Shown here piece after piece: positions 47,225-55,436 of a DNA stretch of 64,000 nucleotides; the stretch's first letter is position 1; each line of letters starts with the position of its first letter. Both the position numbers and the translations under genes were made by a program. A model generated the notes under the pieces. That model made no database searches. It was given only the letters and a program-made list of their open reading frames with translations, and had not been told where the DNA came from. This DNA comes from Arthrobacter mobilis (GTDB lineage Bacteria; Actinomycetota; Actinomycetes; Actinomycetales; Micrococcaceae). The stretch lies in assembly GCF_012395835.1 (NCBI RefSeq), contig NZ_JAAZSQ010000002.1, positions 241,015-305,014 of the forward strand. Direction: 5' to 3'.

Positions 47225-49378
47225 TCAGAGCTGCAGGTCAGCGTAGCTGCGCAGCTGCCGCCCGGGGATGCCGGTGCCCAGCGACTCCAGCGAACCGGGG
47301 GCTTCCTCGAAGCGGTCGTTGAGCGGATCGAGGGCGAACAGGCCGGCAAAGTCCAGCCCGGTCAGTTCGCTGACCTTGCGCACGGGCACCTGGAAGGTCT
47401 CCGGGACGAAGGCCTCGGTCAGGATTCCCTCCACCAGCTTCCGCTGGCTGATCAGGTAGGCCGTGGCCGACTGCCCGCCGTCCGGCCGGTCGAAGACGGC
47501 GATCTTCCAGAAGGCCAGCGGGATCGGCACGCCCCGGTACACCGGGTCCGCGGCAGCGAACACCGGTCCGGTGAAGACGCTGATCCGCTGCCTGGCCGCC
47601 CGGGCATTCTCCAGCAGGAAGTCCTCCAGGCCCGCCCACAGGGATTCGTCCTGGTTGAAGAACTTGTGCTGCGGGGAGCTGTTGGTGAAATGGAAGGTGT
47701 CGTCGTTGGCGACCTTCGCCGTCTGCTCGTCGGGGCCCCAGGCCGGGTCGAGGCGGCGCACCAGGTGCCCGCGGTCGAAGTCGTTGCGCGAGTACAGCTC
47801 GTTGCCGACCTGCTCGTCCCGGCCCAGCCGGGGATCGAAGAACCAGACGTCGCGGTCCCGGCGCAGGGTGCGGCTGAGGGCACCGTCGATATTGACGGCG
47901 GTGTACCAGGCCAGCCGGCGGCTCCGTTCCACCACCAGGCTGAAATGGTGGTAGGGCAGCACGGCCGGATCCTGCCCGGGCCCGGCCTGCCGGTTCTGCG
48001 CCGCATTGGCCCGTTGGGCGGCGCTGAGTACCGGAAGCGGGACCGGTGCGGCCAGGAACTGCTCGTCGTAGCCCTGCCGTTTGCTGTAGTCCGGGTCGAT
48101 GCTGATGGCTTCCTCGGCGCTGACGCTGCCGGGTGCGGCGCCGCCGGCCGCGGCTGCTCCCGCAGCGGCGCCCAGCCGGATGCTGATCTCCAGTGGAACC
48201 GTAATCCGGACGACGCCGTCCGTGCCGTCGCCGCCAGTGCCGACGACGGCGGCCGCTGCCTGCTGCGGCGCGGGGTCGTGCCCGGAGACCGGAACTTGTT
48301 CCCCGGGCGGCAGCGGAGCCGGGTCCAGCACCTCGGCCAGCAGCTGCCGCTGCGCAGCCTCCAGCCCGCCCGACGCCCGGTCGAGCCAGTGCAGGATGCT
48401 GCTGATCCGCACGCCCTCGTTGGCCTTCCACCGGATCCGCATCTCGCCCTGCTCGGGTGTCCAGACCGTTCCGTCCACGGCCAGGATGTCCCCGTTGTCG
48501 TTGCGGTCCGGGACCCCCGAGTGGTGCAGCCCCACGATTTCCCACTGGTTGTTGTACAGCGGTGATCCGGACGAGCCCGGCGAGGTGTCCGTGTGATAGT
48601 GCAGGAAGTTCTCCAGCCGGTCGACCAGTTCGTTCTGCTGCAGCGCGAGTTGCTTGGGCCGGCCTTCGGGGTGCTGGATGATGTTGATGGATTCGCCCAG
48701 CAGGATCTTGCCCTGTTCCCCGGACGTCCGGTTGAAACCGAAATCGTCCAGCGCGGCCGGGCCGCCGTTGCCGCTCCGGCCGGCGGCGGCGACGGCAACC
48801 AGTGAAAAGTCCAGGCCGGCGTCGGTCAGGAACAGGACCTGGGGCTCCAGTCCGAACAGGTAGGCGGTGCGGGCCAGCCCATCCTCACCGATCTGGTAGT
48901 TGAATTCCAGCCTTGAGGAGGCGGCCGTGCCCGCATCCGGCAGCACGTGGTTGTTGGTGAGCAGCAGGCGCGGGGAGACCATGAAGCCGGTGCCAAAGCC
49001 GCGGCCGCCGAAGCTGTCGCGGACATGGATCCGGCCCACCGTCCGGGCGGCCCGGACCCCGGTCTCCAGGAAGGAAACCCCGAGGAAGTTATTGCCGCCG
49101 ATCAGCCGCTCGAGCAGGCCGTCCTCCGCTCCGGCAGCGGCCTCCGGCGGCAGTCCGGGCAGCCGGCCCGCGGAGGCCGCCGCGATGGCCTCGCGGACGG
49201 CCGGATCGCGCATGATCCGGCGGCTGCGCAGGACCACGCGGGCCGGATCGTCCACGTCAAGGATGCTGCGGCGGTGTTCCCCGGCCTCCTTGATTTTCTC
49301 TTCCGTGGCCTGCCGCTCCCCGGCGTGCTGCCGGTACCGCGCCTCGGTGGCCTCGATGACGTCCTGCGGAACGATCAT
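47225..49378 (-). CDS. Trypsin-like serine protease fused to a DNA/RNA non-specific endonuclease
   Basis: This 717-residue two-enzyme fusion has no signal peptide. Residues 1-45 are charged and helical. A trypsin-fold domain (about 90-340) has the triad His144 (TNNHVLP), Asp190 (GLDFSLVAV) and Ser270 (SPGSSGSPLYN). An Ala/Gly/Pro-rich linker (about 350-425) leads to a beta-beta-alpha-Me nuclease domain (about 430-690), with DRGH at 535-538 (catalytic His538) and Asn566 in FTNSSPQ as the metal ligand, as in Serratia nuclease. All catalytic residues are present. GAAGGA precedes the ATG. It lies 35 bases downstream of a subtilase gene on the same strand, so the two form an operon. A cytoplasmic nuclease of this kind needs a control mechanism; proteolytic activation is inferred. 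Confidence 0.9.
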   Translation of the reverse strand: MIVPQDVIEATEARYRQHAGERQATEEKIKEAGEHRRSILDVDDPARVVLRSRRIMRDPAVREAIAAASAGRLPGLPPEAAAGAEDGLLERLIGGNNFLGVSFLETGVRAARTVGRIHVRDSFGGRGFGTGFMVSPRLLLTNNHVLPDAGTAASSRLEFNYQIGEDGLARTAYLFGLEPQVLFLTDAGLDFSLVAVAAAGRSGNGGPAALDDFGFNRTSGEQGKILLGESINIIQHPEGRPKQLALQQNELVDRLENFLHYHTDTSPGSSGSPLYNNQWEIVGLHHSGVPDRNDNGDILAVDGTVWTPEQGEMRIRWKANEGVRISSILHWLDRASGGLEAAQRQLLAEVLDPAPLPPGEQVPVSGHDPAPQQAAAAVVGTGGDGTDGVVRITVPLEISIRLGAAAGAAAAGGAAPGSVSAEEAISIDPDYSKRQGYDEQFLAAPVPLPVLSAAQRANAAQNRQAGPGQDPAVLPYHHFSLVVERSRRLAWYTAVNIDGALSRTLRRDRDVWFFDPRLGRDEQVGNELYSRNDFDRGHLVRRLDPAWGPDEQTAKVANDDTFHFTNSSPQHKFFNQDESLWAGLEDFLLENARAARQRISVFTGPVFAAADPVYRGVPIPLAFWKIAVFDRPDGGQSATAYLISQRKLVEGILTEAFVPETFQVPVRKVSELTGLDFAGLFALDPLNDRFEEAPGSLESLGTGIPGRQLRSYADLQL

Positions 49379-49413
49379 GGGAATTCCTTCTCTGCAAGTG
49401 CCGGAGTGCGATG

Positions 49414-50628
49414 TTAGGCGGGGGCCTGGACCAGTCCCGCTCCGATGTCCAGCGGATCCGTGCCCGCATCCAGGCCCTGGCGTGTGCCGGAGGCGACCAG
49501 CCTGGCCGTCAGGAGCACCGGGTTGAGTGAGCCGAGCTGGGCCAGCTGCTCCGCCCAGAGCGCGGCCACGCCGGCGACGTGCGGGGTGGCCATGCTGGTG
49601 CCGCTGATGGTCTTGAGCCCGCCGCCGCGCCAGGCACTGGTGACCTTGACGCCGGGAGCGGCCACAGTGGCCCGGGTGTTGGAGAACGGGGCGACGGCCA
49701 GCCCGTCGGGCCCCTGGCCGAGTGCGGCGACCGAGATGACGCCGTAGGAGGCAGCGGGCGGGGCCACATTGATCTTGAACGGCGGGTTTTCGTCCATGCC
49801 GCTCTCGTTCCCGGCGGCGGCTACCACCACCACCGTCTGGGCCACTGCCGCCTTGGCGTTGAGCAGGTTCACCAGTTGCTCGAAGAGCCTGATGTTCGCC
49901 CGGTAGCCTTCCAGGGCGATCGAGGTGGCCGCCGGGATGCGCAGCCCGTGGGTCTGCACCAGTTCCTCGACCCAGCCGGGAAAGTCGATGCCCAGGGACA
50001 TGGAAATGACGTTGGCCCCGTTGTCCGCGGCCCAGATCATGGCCTCGCTCAGGGTGTCGCTGCCGCCGCCCTGCGGCCCGCCGAGCACCTTGCCGATCAA
50101 GGCCCCGGATACGCCGCGGGCGACACCGATCCGCTGGCCGTTGATGTCCTGGCCGAAGATGGTTCCCGCACAGTGCGTCCCGTGGCCGTTGTCGTCGCCG
50201 GCGCTGCCGGAGCCGGTGAAGTCCCGGGTGGTCAGCGTCACGCCCGCGAAGGCAGGATGGGCGGCGTCGATCCCGGTGTCCAGGACCGCGACCTTCACGC
50301 CCGCACCGGTGAAGGGTGACGTGTCCGCCCCGACCGCGTCCACGCCCCAGGTAGCCCCGGCAGCAGCCTCCTCCGCGGCCGGCTCGTCGAAGGGCTCCAC
50401 CAGCTTCATCGGCATGACCGGCGCGTAGCCGAGCACCGTGGGATCGGCCTGGAGTGTTCGGACCGTGCCGCTGTCCGCCCGCGGCTCCACCTCCACCTGG
50501 ACATTGGCGGCAATTTCCGCCATTGATTCCAGGGCCGCCGAGGCCCCCGGTCCCGCGAAGGGGTCCCGGGTGGCTCCCAGGCCCGGTGCCCGCAGGATGA
50601 CGATTTTTCCGGTGATTGGATCGGTCAT
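49414..50628 (-). CDS. Subtilisin-like serine protease (S8), probably intracellular
   Basis: This 404-residue S8 peptidase has the full triad: Asp in VAVLDTGIDAAHP (near 117), His in NGHGTHCAGT (near 149) and Ser in ISGTSMATPHVAG (near 345), with the oxyanion Asn in AAAGNESG (near 274). The N-terminal 80 or so residues could be a propeptide of the I9 kind. I see no signal peptide, which is unusual for a subtilase. Of two close ATGs, 50628 has AAGGA at better spacing. It is the first gene of the two-gene protease operon; its promoter region contains three 11-bp iterons shared with a divergent gene. Confidence 0.9.
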   Translation of the reverse strand: MTDPITGKIVILRAPGLGATRDPFAGPGASAALESMAEIAANVQVEVEPRADSGTVRTLQADPTVLGYAPVMPMKLVEPFDEPAAEEAAAGATWGVDAVGADTSPFTGAGVKVAVLDTGIDAAHPAFAGVTLTTRDFTGSGSAGDDNGHGTHCAGTIFGQDINGQRIGVARGVSGALIGKVLGGPQGGGSDTLSEAMIWAADNGANVISMSLGIDFPGWVEELVQTHGLRIPAATSIALEGYRANIRLFEQLVNLLNAKAAVAQTVVVVAAAGNESGMDENPPFKINVAPPAASYGVISVAALGQGPDGLAVAPFSNTRATVAAPGVKVTSAWRGGGLKTISGTSMATPHVAGVAALWAEQLAQLGSLNPVLLTARLVASGTRQGLDAGTDPLDIGAGLVQAPA

Positions 50629-50680
50629 GGCCATGTTCCTTTTGCTCCGAGTGGCAAACCGGCTCAAGTGTCGAATACCG

Positions 50681-50713
50681 CCGTTACAGCTCCGTTACAG
50701 CTCCGTTACAGCC
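50681..50713. repeat. Three 11-bp iterons in a divergent promoter region
   Basis: CCGTTACAGCT is repeated at 50681, 50692 and 50703 (the third copy has one base change at its end). The 11-bp period places each copy on the same face of the helix, which suits a cooperative DNA-binding protein. The array lies between the subtilase gene (minus strand) and the BtrH-like gene (plus strand). Confidence 0.8.
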
Positions 50714-50733
50714 CGGGCCGGGGCGCGGCGCGC

Positions 50734-50739
50734 TAGCAT
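50734..50739 (+). promoter_or_regulatory. -10 element of the leaderless BtrH-like gene promoter
   Basis: TAGCAT ends six bases before the GTG at 50746. The three iterons lie 21 bases upstream, over the expected -35 side. Confidence 0.55.
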
Positions 50740-50745
50740 GAACCG

Positions 50746-51966
50746 GTGAGCGCAGACCTTCCAGCCGGGATCCTGCCCGGTTATGCAGGGCAGGCCCCGG
50801 TGGAACAGGCTCCGCGGGACGTGGGCATCTGGCAGCGCGTGCTGGCCCAGTCCGGCACCCTTGCCCCCGCTGGCAGGGAGGACAGGCTGAACCCCGGGCA
50901 CCCCCTGGACGCCGGCATGCTCTTCGGCCTGGCCGGCGGCATCGGCTTCATGGTCTTCACTTTCGAATACGCCGAGGTCACCACCGCCACCATCGTGCCG
51001 AGGTTCCACCCGGGTCCGTTCGTGGGCAACCTGCTGCGCCGCTGCGGCGCCGAGGTCCGCCAGGCGGAGACCACCAGCGCCAAGGTGGCGCAGCGGAACC
51101 TGGACGAGGCGCTCGACGCCGGCCGCGCCGTCGTCGTGCGCGTCACCCGCGGCGCCCTGCCCTGGTCAGGCGGCGGGCTGGCGGACCAGGACCCGGTGGA
51201 CCTGGCGGTCGCCGGCCGCGGCAGTGGCGGATACATTGTCGACGACGCCAGCGGATTGCTGCGCACCTTGGCACCCGGGCAGCTGGCCCAGGCCAGGGCC
51301 CGGCGCAGGCAGGACCGGAACTGGCAGGCGCACGTGGCCGCGCCCGGCGCCCTGACCCGTGAGGAACTGGCCGGCCGGGTCCGCGAAGCCATCACCGAAA
51401 CCTGTGCGGCGCTGCTGGCCGTGGAGGCGCCGGCCGGAATCCCCGCCCGCTTCGCGAAGAACTTCGGCCTTGCCGGCCTGCGGACCTGGATTGAGCGGCT
51501 GCGGGACACCCGGACGAAAAAGGGCTGGACCGCCATGTTCGCGGACCCGGCACGGCTGTTCTGCGGGCTGCGCCGGGTGCACGAGAGCCTGGAACAGGAC
51601 TGGGGGCCGATGGGCGGGGCGCTGCGCACCGACTATGCCGCATTCCTGGCCGCAGCCCGGGACCTGCCGGGACTGCACCGGGTGGACCCCGGGGACTACT
51701 ACCGGCTGGGGGAGCGCTGGTCGGCGTTCGCGGACCTGGTGCTCGGCAACGGGCAGGTGCCGCTGCTTGAGCAATACCGCAGCTCCCTCGGGCAGGCTGC
51801 CGGCAGGGGGTTCGATACGGCTGATCCGGACTTTCAGGAGTTCACCGGCTGGGCCGAAACGCACCGGGCCGGACACTTCGCCGCGCTCGCCGATGCGCTC
51901 GAGCCGATCCTTGAGGCCGAGCAGGCCGCCGCTCGCAGGCTCGCCGGTGCCGTTGGGATAACCTAG
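50746..51966 (+). CDS. BtrH-like protein with DUF4872-type C-terminal region
   Basis: This 406-residue cytoplasmic protein carries the FGLAGGIGFMVF stretch (residues 60-71) typical of BtrH N-terminal domains, a papain-like fold used in butirosin acyl transfer, and a helical C-terminal half of the DUF4872 kind. The usual N-terminal His-Cys active site is not visible: the first Cys is residue 100, well after the expected nucleophile, so catalysis may be lost or altered. The GTG start is at leaderless spacing from TAGCAT. Its stop lies four bases before the guaB3 GTG. Its function is unknown, and no antibiotic genes are nearby. Confidence 0.72.
   Translation: MSADLPAGILPGYAGQAPVEQAPRDVGIWQRVLAQSGTLAPAGREDRLNPGHPLDAGMLFGLAGGIGFMVFTFEYAEVTTATIVPRFHPGPFVGNLLRRCGAEVRQAETTSAKVAQRNLDEALDAGRAVVVRVTRGALPWSGGGLADQDPVDLAVAGRGSGGYIVDDASGLLRTLAPGQLAQARARRRQDRNWQAHVAAPGALTREELAGRVREAITETCAALLAVEAPAGIPARFAKNFGLAGLRTWIERLRDTRTKKGWTAMFADPARLFCGLRRVHESLEQDWGPMGGALRTDYAAFLAAARDLPGLHRVDPGDYYRLGERWSAFADLVLGNGQVPLLEQYRSSLGQAAGRGFDTADPDFQEFTGWAETHRAGHFAALADALEPILEAEQAAARRLAGAVGIT
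51959..51964 (+). promoter_or_regulatory. -10 element of leaderless guaB3 promoter
   Basis: TAACCT ends six bases before the GTG at 51971 and overlaps the stop codon of the preceding gene. Confidence 0.5.
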
Positions 51967-51970
51967 ATCC

Positions 51971-53110
51971 GTGACTTACGAGATTGAGATTGGCCGTGGC
52001 AAACGTGGGCGCCGAGCCTACTCCCTGGACGATGTAGCCATCGTCCCGTCCCGCCGGACGCGGGACCCGAAGGACGTCTCCGTCTCCTGGCAGATCGATG
52101 CCTACAAGTTCGAGGCGCCGGTCATCGCCGCGCCGATGGACTCGGTCATGTCCCCGGCCACCGCCATCGCCATGGGCAAGCTCGGCGGGCTCGGCGTGCT
52201 CAACCTCGAGGGCCTGTGGACCCGCTACGAGGACCCCCAGCCGCTGCTGGACGAGATCGTGGGCCTGAGCGAGGAGAACTTCAGCCCTGCCGCCACGCGG
52301 CGCATGCAGGAAATCTACGAGGCCCCGGTCCAGGCCGGCCTGATCACCTCGCGCCTGGCCGAAATCCGCGAGGCCGGCGTCACGGTGGCCGGGTCGCTGA
52401 CCCCGCAGCGCACGCAGGAGTTCTACAAAACGGTGCTGGCCGCCGGCGTCGACATCTTCGTCATCCGCGGCACCACCGTTTCGGCCGAACATGTCTCCAA
52501 GGAGCACGAACCGCTGAACCTCAAGCAGTTCATCTACGAGCTGGACGTTCCCGTCATTGTCGGCGGTGCCGCCGGCTACACCCCCGCCCTGCACCTGATG
52601 CGCACCGGCGCGGCCGGCGTGCTGGTCGGCTTCGGCGGCGGGGCGACGACGACGACCCGGCGCGCACTGGGCATCCACTCGCCGATGGCATCGGCCATTT
52701 CCGACATCGCTGCGGCCCGGCGCGACTACATGGACGAGTCCGGCGGCCGCTATGTGCACGTGATTGCCGACGGCGGCATGGGCTACAGCGGCGACATCGT
52801 CAAGGCGGTGGCCATGGGAGCGGACGCCGTCATGCTCGGCTCGGCGCTGGCCCGCGCCGAAGAGGCACCCGGCCGCGGCTGGCACTGGGGCATGGAGGCC
52901 CACCACAGCGAGCTGCCGCGCGGGGACCGCGTCCGCGTGGGCACCGTGGGTCCGCTCTCCGAAGTGCTGCACGGTCCGTCCCACCACACCGACGGCACCT
53001 CCAACCTGATCGGTGCCCTGCGCCGTTCCATGGCCACGACCGGCTATTCGGACCTGAAGGAGTTCCAACGCTGCGAAGTTGTGCTCTCCCCGCTGCAGGG
53101 CCTCGGCTGA
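51971..53110 (+). CDS. guaB3: GuaB3 family IMP dehydrogenase-related protein
   Basis: This 379-residue TIM barrel is of the IMPDH/GMP-reductase superfamily. It lacks the CBS domains. The catalytic loop reads VGFGGGATTTTRRALG where true IMPDH has a Cys (GPGSICTTR), so the normal thioimidate chemistry cannot be assumed. HVIADGGMGYSGDIVKA and GPLSEVLHGPSHHTDGTSN are GuaB3 hallmarks. The family is universal in Actinobacteria next to or near guaB; its reaction has been debated, and a GMP reductase-like or regulatory role is possible. The GTG start is leaderless. glpD follows 22 bases after the stop. Confidence 0.9.
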   Translation: MTYEIEIGRGKRGRRAYSLDDVAIVPSRRTRDPKDVSVSWQIDAYKFEAPVIAAPMDSVMSPATAIAMGKLGGLGVLNLEGLWTRYEDPQPLLDEIVGLSEENFSPAATRRMQEIYEAPVQAGLITSRLAEIREAGVTVAGSLTPQRTQEFYKTVLAAGVDIFVIRGTTVSAEHVSKEHEPLNLKQFIYELDVPVIVGGAAGYTPALHLMRTGAAGVLVGFGGGATTTTRRALGIHSPMASAISDIAAARRDYMDESGGRYVHVIADGGMGYSGDIVKAVAMGADAVMLGSALARAEEAPGRGWHWGMEAHHSELPRGDRVRVGTVGPLSEVLHGPSHHTDGTSNLIGALRRSMATTGYSDLKEFQRCEVVLSPLQGLG

Positions 53111-53132
53111 GCCGGCCGGAGGCAGCTTCCGC

Positions 53133-54857
53133 ATGGATACCGGTGCGCTGAGCCCGCAGGACCGCGAAGAGGCCCTGGCCGCCCTGCGGGCCACCGCCGG
53201 CCGCGGCCGGGAACTGGACGTGCTGATCGTCGGCGGCGGCGTGGTCGGTGCCGGGGCGGCCCTGGACGCGGCCACCCGCGGTCTGGACACCGGCATCGTG
53301 GAGGCCCGGGACTGGGCCTCCGGGACCTCCTCGCGTTCCTCCAAGCTCATCCACGGCGGCCTGCGCTACCTGGAGATGCTCGACTTCGCGCTCGTGCGCG
53401 AGGCCCTGCAGGAACGCGGCCTGCTGCTGGAACGGATCGCCCCGCACCTGGTCCGGCCCGTGCCGTTCATGTACCCGCTGACCAAGCGGTTCATCGAACG
53501 CCCCTATGTCGGCGCCGGCGTCGCGCTCTATGACGCCATGTCCGCGGCCCAGGACCACGGCAGGGGAGTGCCCTTCCACCGGCACCTGTCCCGGCGGGCC
53601 ACCCTGCGCGCGGCCCCGAGCCTGAAGGACCATGCGTTCGTCGGTTCCATCCGCTACTACGACGCACAGGTGGACGACGCCCGGTTCGTCGTGAACCTGG
53701 TCCGCACCGCCGCAGCCTACGGGGCGCGGGCGGCGAACCGGCTGAAGGTGGTCAGTTTCCTGCGCGAGGGCGAACGCGTGGTCGGGGCCCGGGTGAGCAA
53801 CCAGGAGGACGGCAGCGAATTCGACATCCGCGCCAAGCAGGTGGTCAATGCCACCGGCGTCTGGACGGACGAAACCCAGGCCATGGTCACCGACCGCGGC
53901 CAGCTGAAGGTGCGCGCTTCCAAGGGCATCCACCTGGTGGTGCCGCGGGACCGCTTCCAGTCCACGGTCGGCCTGATCCTGCGCACCGAGAAGTCGGTGC
54001 TCTTTGTGATCCCGTGGGGCCGGCACTGGATCATCGGCACCACCGACACCGACTGGAACCTGGACAAGGCCCATCCGGCGGCCTCCTCCAAGGACATCGA
54101 CTACCTGCTGGAGCACGTCAACCAGGTGCTCAAGCGCCCCCTGACGCGGGAGGACGTCGAAGGCGTCTACGCGGGGCTGCGGCCGCTGCTGGCCGGCGAA
54201 AGCGACTCCACGGCCAAGCTCTCCCGCGAGCACGTGGTGGCGCACCCGGTGCCCGGGCTCGTCGTCGTCGCCGGCGGCAAGTACACCACCTACCGGCTCA
54301 TGGCCAGGGACGCAGTCGACGAGGCGGTGCGCGCCCTGGACGAGCGGGTGGCCCCCAGCTGCACGGAGTCCATCCCGTTGCTGGGCGCGGAGGGATTCAA
54401 GGCCAAGTGGAACAAGCGCAGCCGCCTGGCCGAACGCGCCGGCGTGCACGTGGCCCGGGTGGAGCACCTGCTCAACCGCTACGGCTCGCTCGCCGACGAA
54501 GTGCTCGCCCTGATTTCCGCGGACCCGGCGCTGGCCGAACCGCTGCCCGGGGCAGACGACTACCTGCGCGCCGAGGTGGTCTATGCGGCCACGCACGAAG
54601 GGGCCCGGCACATCCACGACGTGCTCACCCGCCGCACCCGGATCTCGATCGAGGCCTGGGACCGCGGCGTCTCCGCGGCACCGGTGGTGGCCGAGCTGAT
54701 GGCCCCCCTGCTGGGCTGGAGCGGCGCCCAGGTCGAGCGCGAGGTGCGGCACTACCTGGCCCGCGTGGACGCCGAGCGGCTGAGCCAGGAACAGCCCGAC
54801 GACGTCTCCGCGGACAGTGCCCGGCTGGGCGTGGACGACATCGTCCCGCTGGCATGA
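53133..54857 (+). CDS. glpD: Glycerol-3-phosphate dehydrogenase (FAD)
   Basis: GlpD oxidises glycerol 3-phosphate to dihydroxyacetone phosphate at the membrane and passes electrons to quinone. The 574 residues include the FAD motif VLIVGGGVVGAGAALDAATRG (near 29), the substrate region SSRSSKLIHGGLRYLEM and a C-terminal helical domain. The ATG at 53133 has GGAGG ten bases upstream. It is close behind guaB3 and followed after seven bases by an EIIA gene, so it is likely co-transcribed with both. Confidence 0.94.
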   Translation: MDTGALSPQDREEALAALRATAGRGRELDVLIVGGGVVGAGAALDAATRGLDTGIVEARDWASGTSSRSSKLIHGGLRYLEMLDFALVREALQERGLLLERIAPHLVRPVPFMYPLTKRFIERPYVGAGVALYDAMSAAQDHGRGVPFHRHLSRRATLRAAPSLKDHAFVGSIRYYDAQVDDARFVVNLVRTAAAYGARAANRLKVVSFLREGERVVGARVSNQEDGSEFDIRAKQVVNATGVWTDETQAMVTDRGQLKVRASKGIHLVVPRDRFQSTVGLILRTEKSVLFVIPWGRHWIIGTTDTDWNLDKAHPAASSKDIDYLLEHVNQVLKRPLTREDVEGVYAGLRPLLAGESDSTAKLSREHVVAHPVPGLVVVAGGKYTTYRLMARDAVDEAVRALDERVAPSCTESIPLLGAEGFKAKWNKRSRLAERAGVHVARVEHLLNRYGSLADEVLALISADPALAEPLPGADDYLRAEVVYAATHEGARHIHDVLTRRTRISIEAWDRGVSAAPVVAELMAPLLGWSGAQVEREVRHYLARVDAERLSQEQPDDVSADSARLGVDDIVPLA

Positions 54858-54864
54858 GGCGCCC

Positions 54865-55365
54865 GTGAGCGGCGCCGGTGCCCCGGACCCGGCCGGCGGC
54901 AGCACCGCGCTGACCACGCCGGAACTGGTCATCCTGGAGCTGGAAGCGGCGGATAAGGCCGATGCCGCCGCCCGGCTGGCCGCGCGGCTGCACGAACAGG
55001 GCCGGGTCTCGGACCTGGCCGGTTTCCTCGAACAGGTGAATGCCCGCGAGAGCCAGCTGGCCACCGGGCTGCCCGGGGGAGTGGGGCTGCCGCACGCGCG
55101 CAGCACCTTCGTGGACCGGCCCTCGATCGCCGTCGGCATCACCCGCTTCGGCCATGCCGTGGACTTCGGCGCCGCCGACGGTCCGGCGGACCTGATCCTG
55201 CTGATGGCCACACCGGCGGTGTCCTATGCCGAGCACCTGCAGGTACTGGCCCGGCTGGCCAGGTCGCTGGCGAAGGACGCCTTCCGCGAGTCGCTGCGCC
55301 GGGCCCGGGACCCCGAAGTCATCGCCGGGCTGGTCGAGTCCACGGTTGATTTCTCCGACGTCTGA
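54865..55365 (+). CDS. PTS EIIA domain protein, fructose/mannitol type
   Basis: This 166-residue type-2 EIIA domain has the phosphorylatable His in GVGLPHARS (near 72) and the usual ARESQLATGLPGG before it. It starts at GTG 54865, seven bases after the glpD stop. No EIIB or EIIC is adjacent, so it may be a stand-alone regulatory phosphocarrier, or it may serve a permease encoded elsewhere. The link to glpD suggests a role in glycerol or polyol metabolism, an inference from position. Confidence 0.88.
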   Translation: MSGAGAPDPAGGSTALTTPELVILELEAADKADAAARLAARLHEQGRVSDLAGFLEQVNARESQLATGLPGGVGLPHARSTFVDRPSIAVGITRFGHAVDFGAADGPADLILLMATPAVSYAEHLQVLARLARSLAKDAFRESLRRARDPEVIAGLVESTVDFSDV

Positions 55366-55424
55366 AACCCGCGCATCGGCCGTGCCCGGCCGGGCCCTGA
55401 TTCGTTTTCTACCAACGCACGAAG

Positions 55425-55430
55425 TAGGGT
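55425..55430 (+). promoter_or_regulatory. -10 element of leaderless SURF1 promoter
   Basis: TAGGGT ends six bases before the GTG at 55437. Confidence 0.55.
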
Positions 55431-55436
55431 TAATGG

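Noticed and set aside
50681-50713. Plasmid-type replication origin iterons
   Set aside because: No replication protein gene or AT-rich segment is nearby; the position in a divergent promoter fits regulation better.
50746-51966. Butirosin-like antibiotic biosynthesis gene
   Set aside because: Only the fold-level similarity to BtrH is present; no carrier protein, aminoglycoside or glutamyl-transfer genes are in the window.
47225-51966. Prophage or transposon remnant carrying the protease-nuclease genes
   Set aside because: I found no integrase, transposase, attachment-site repeat or phage structural gene, and base composition resembles the flanks.
51971-53110. GuaB3 as a degenerate guaB pseudogene
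   Set aside because: The missing Cys and CBS domains are normal for the GuaB3 family, and the frame and motifs are intact.
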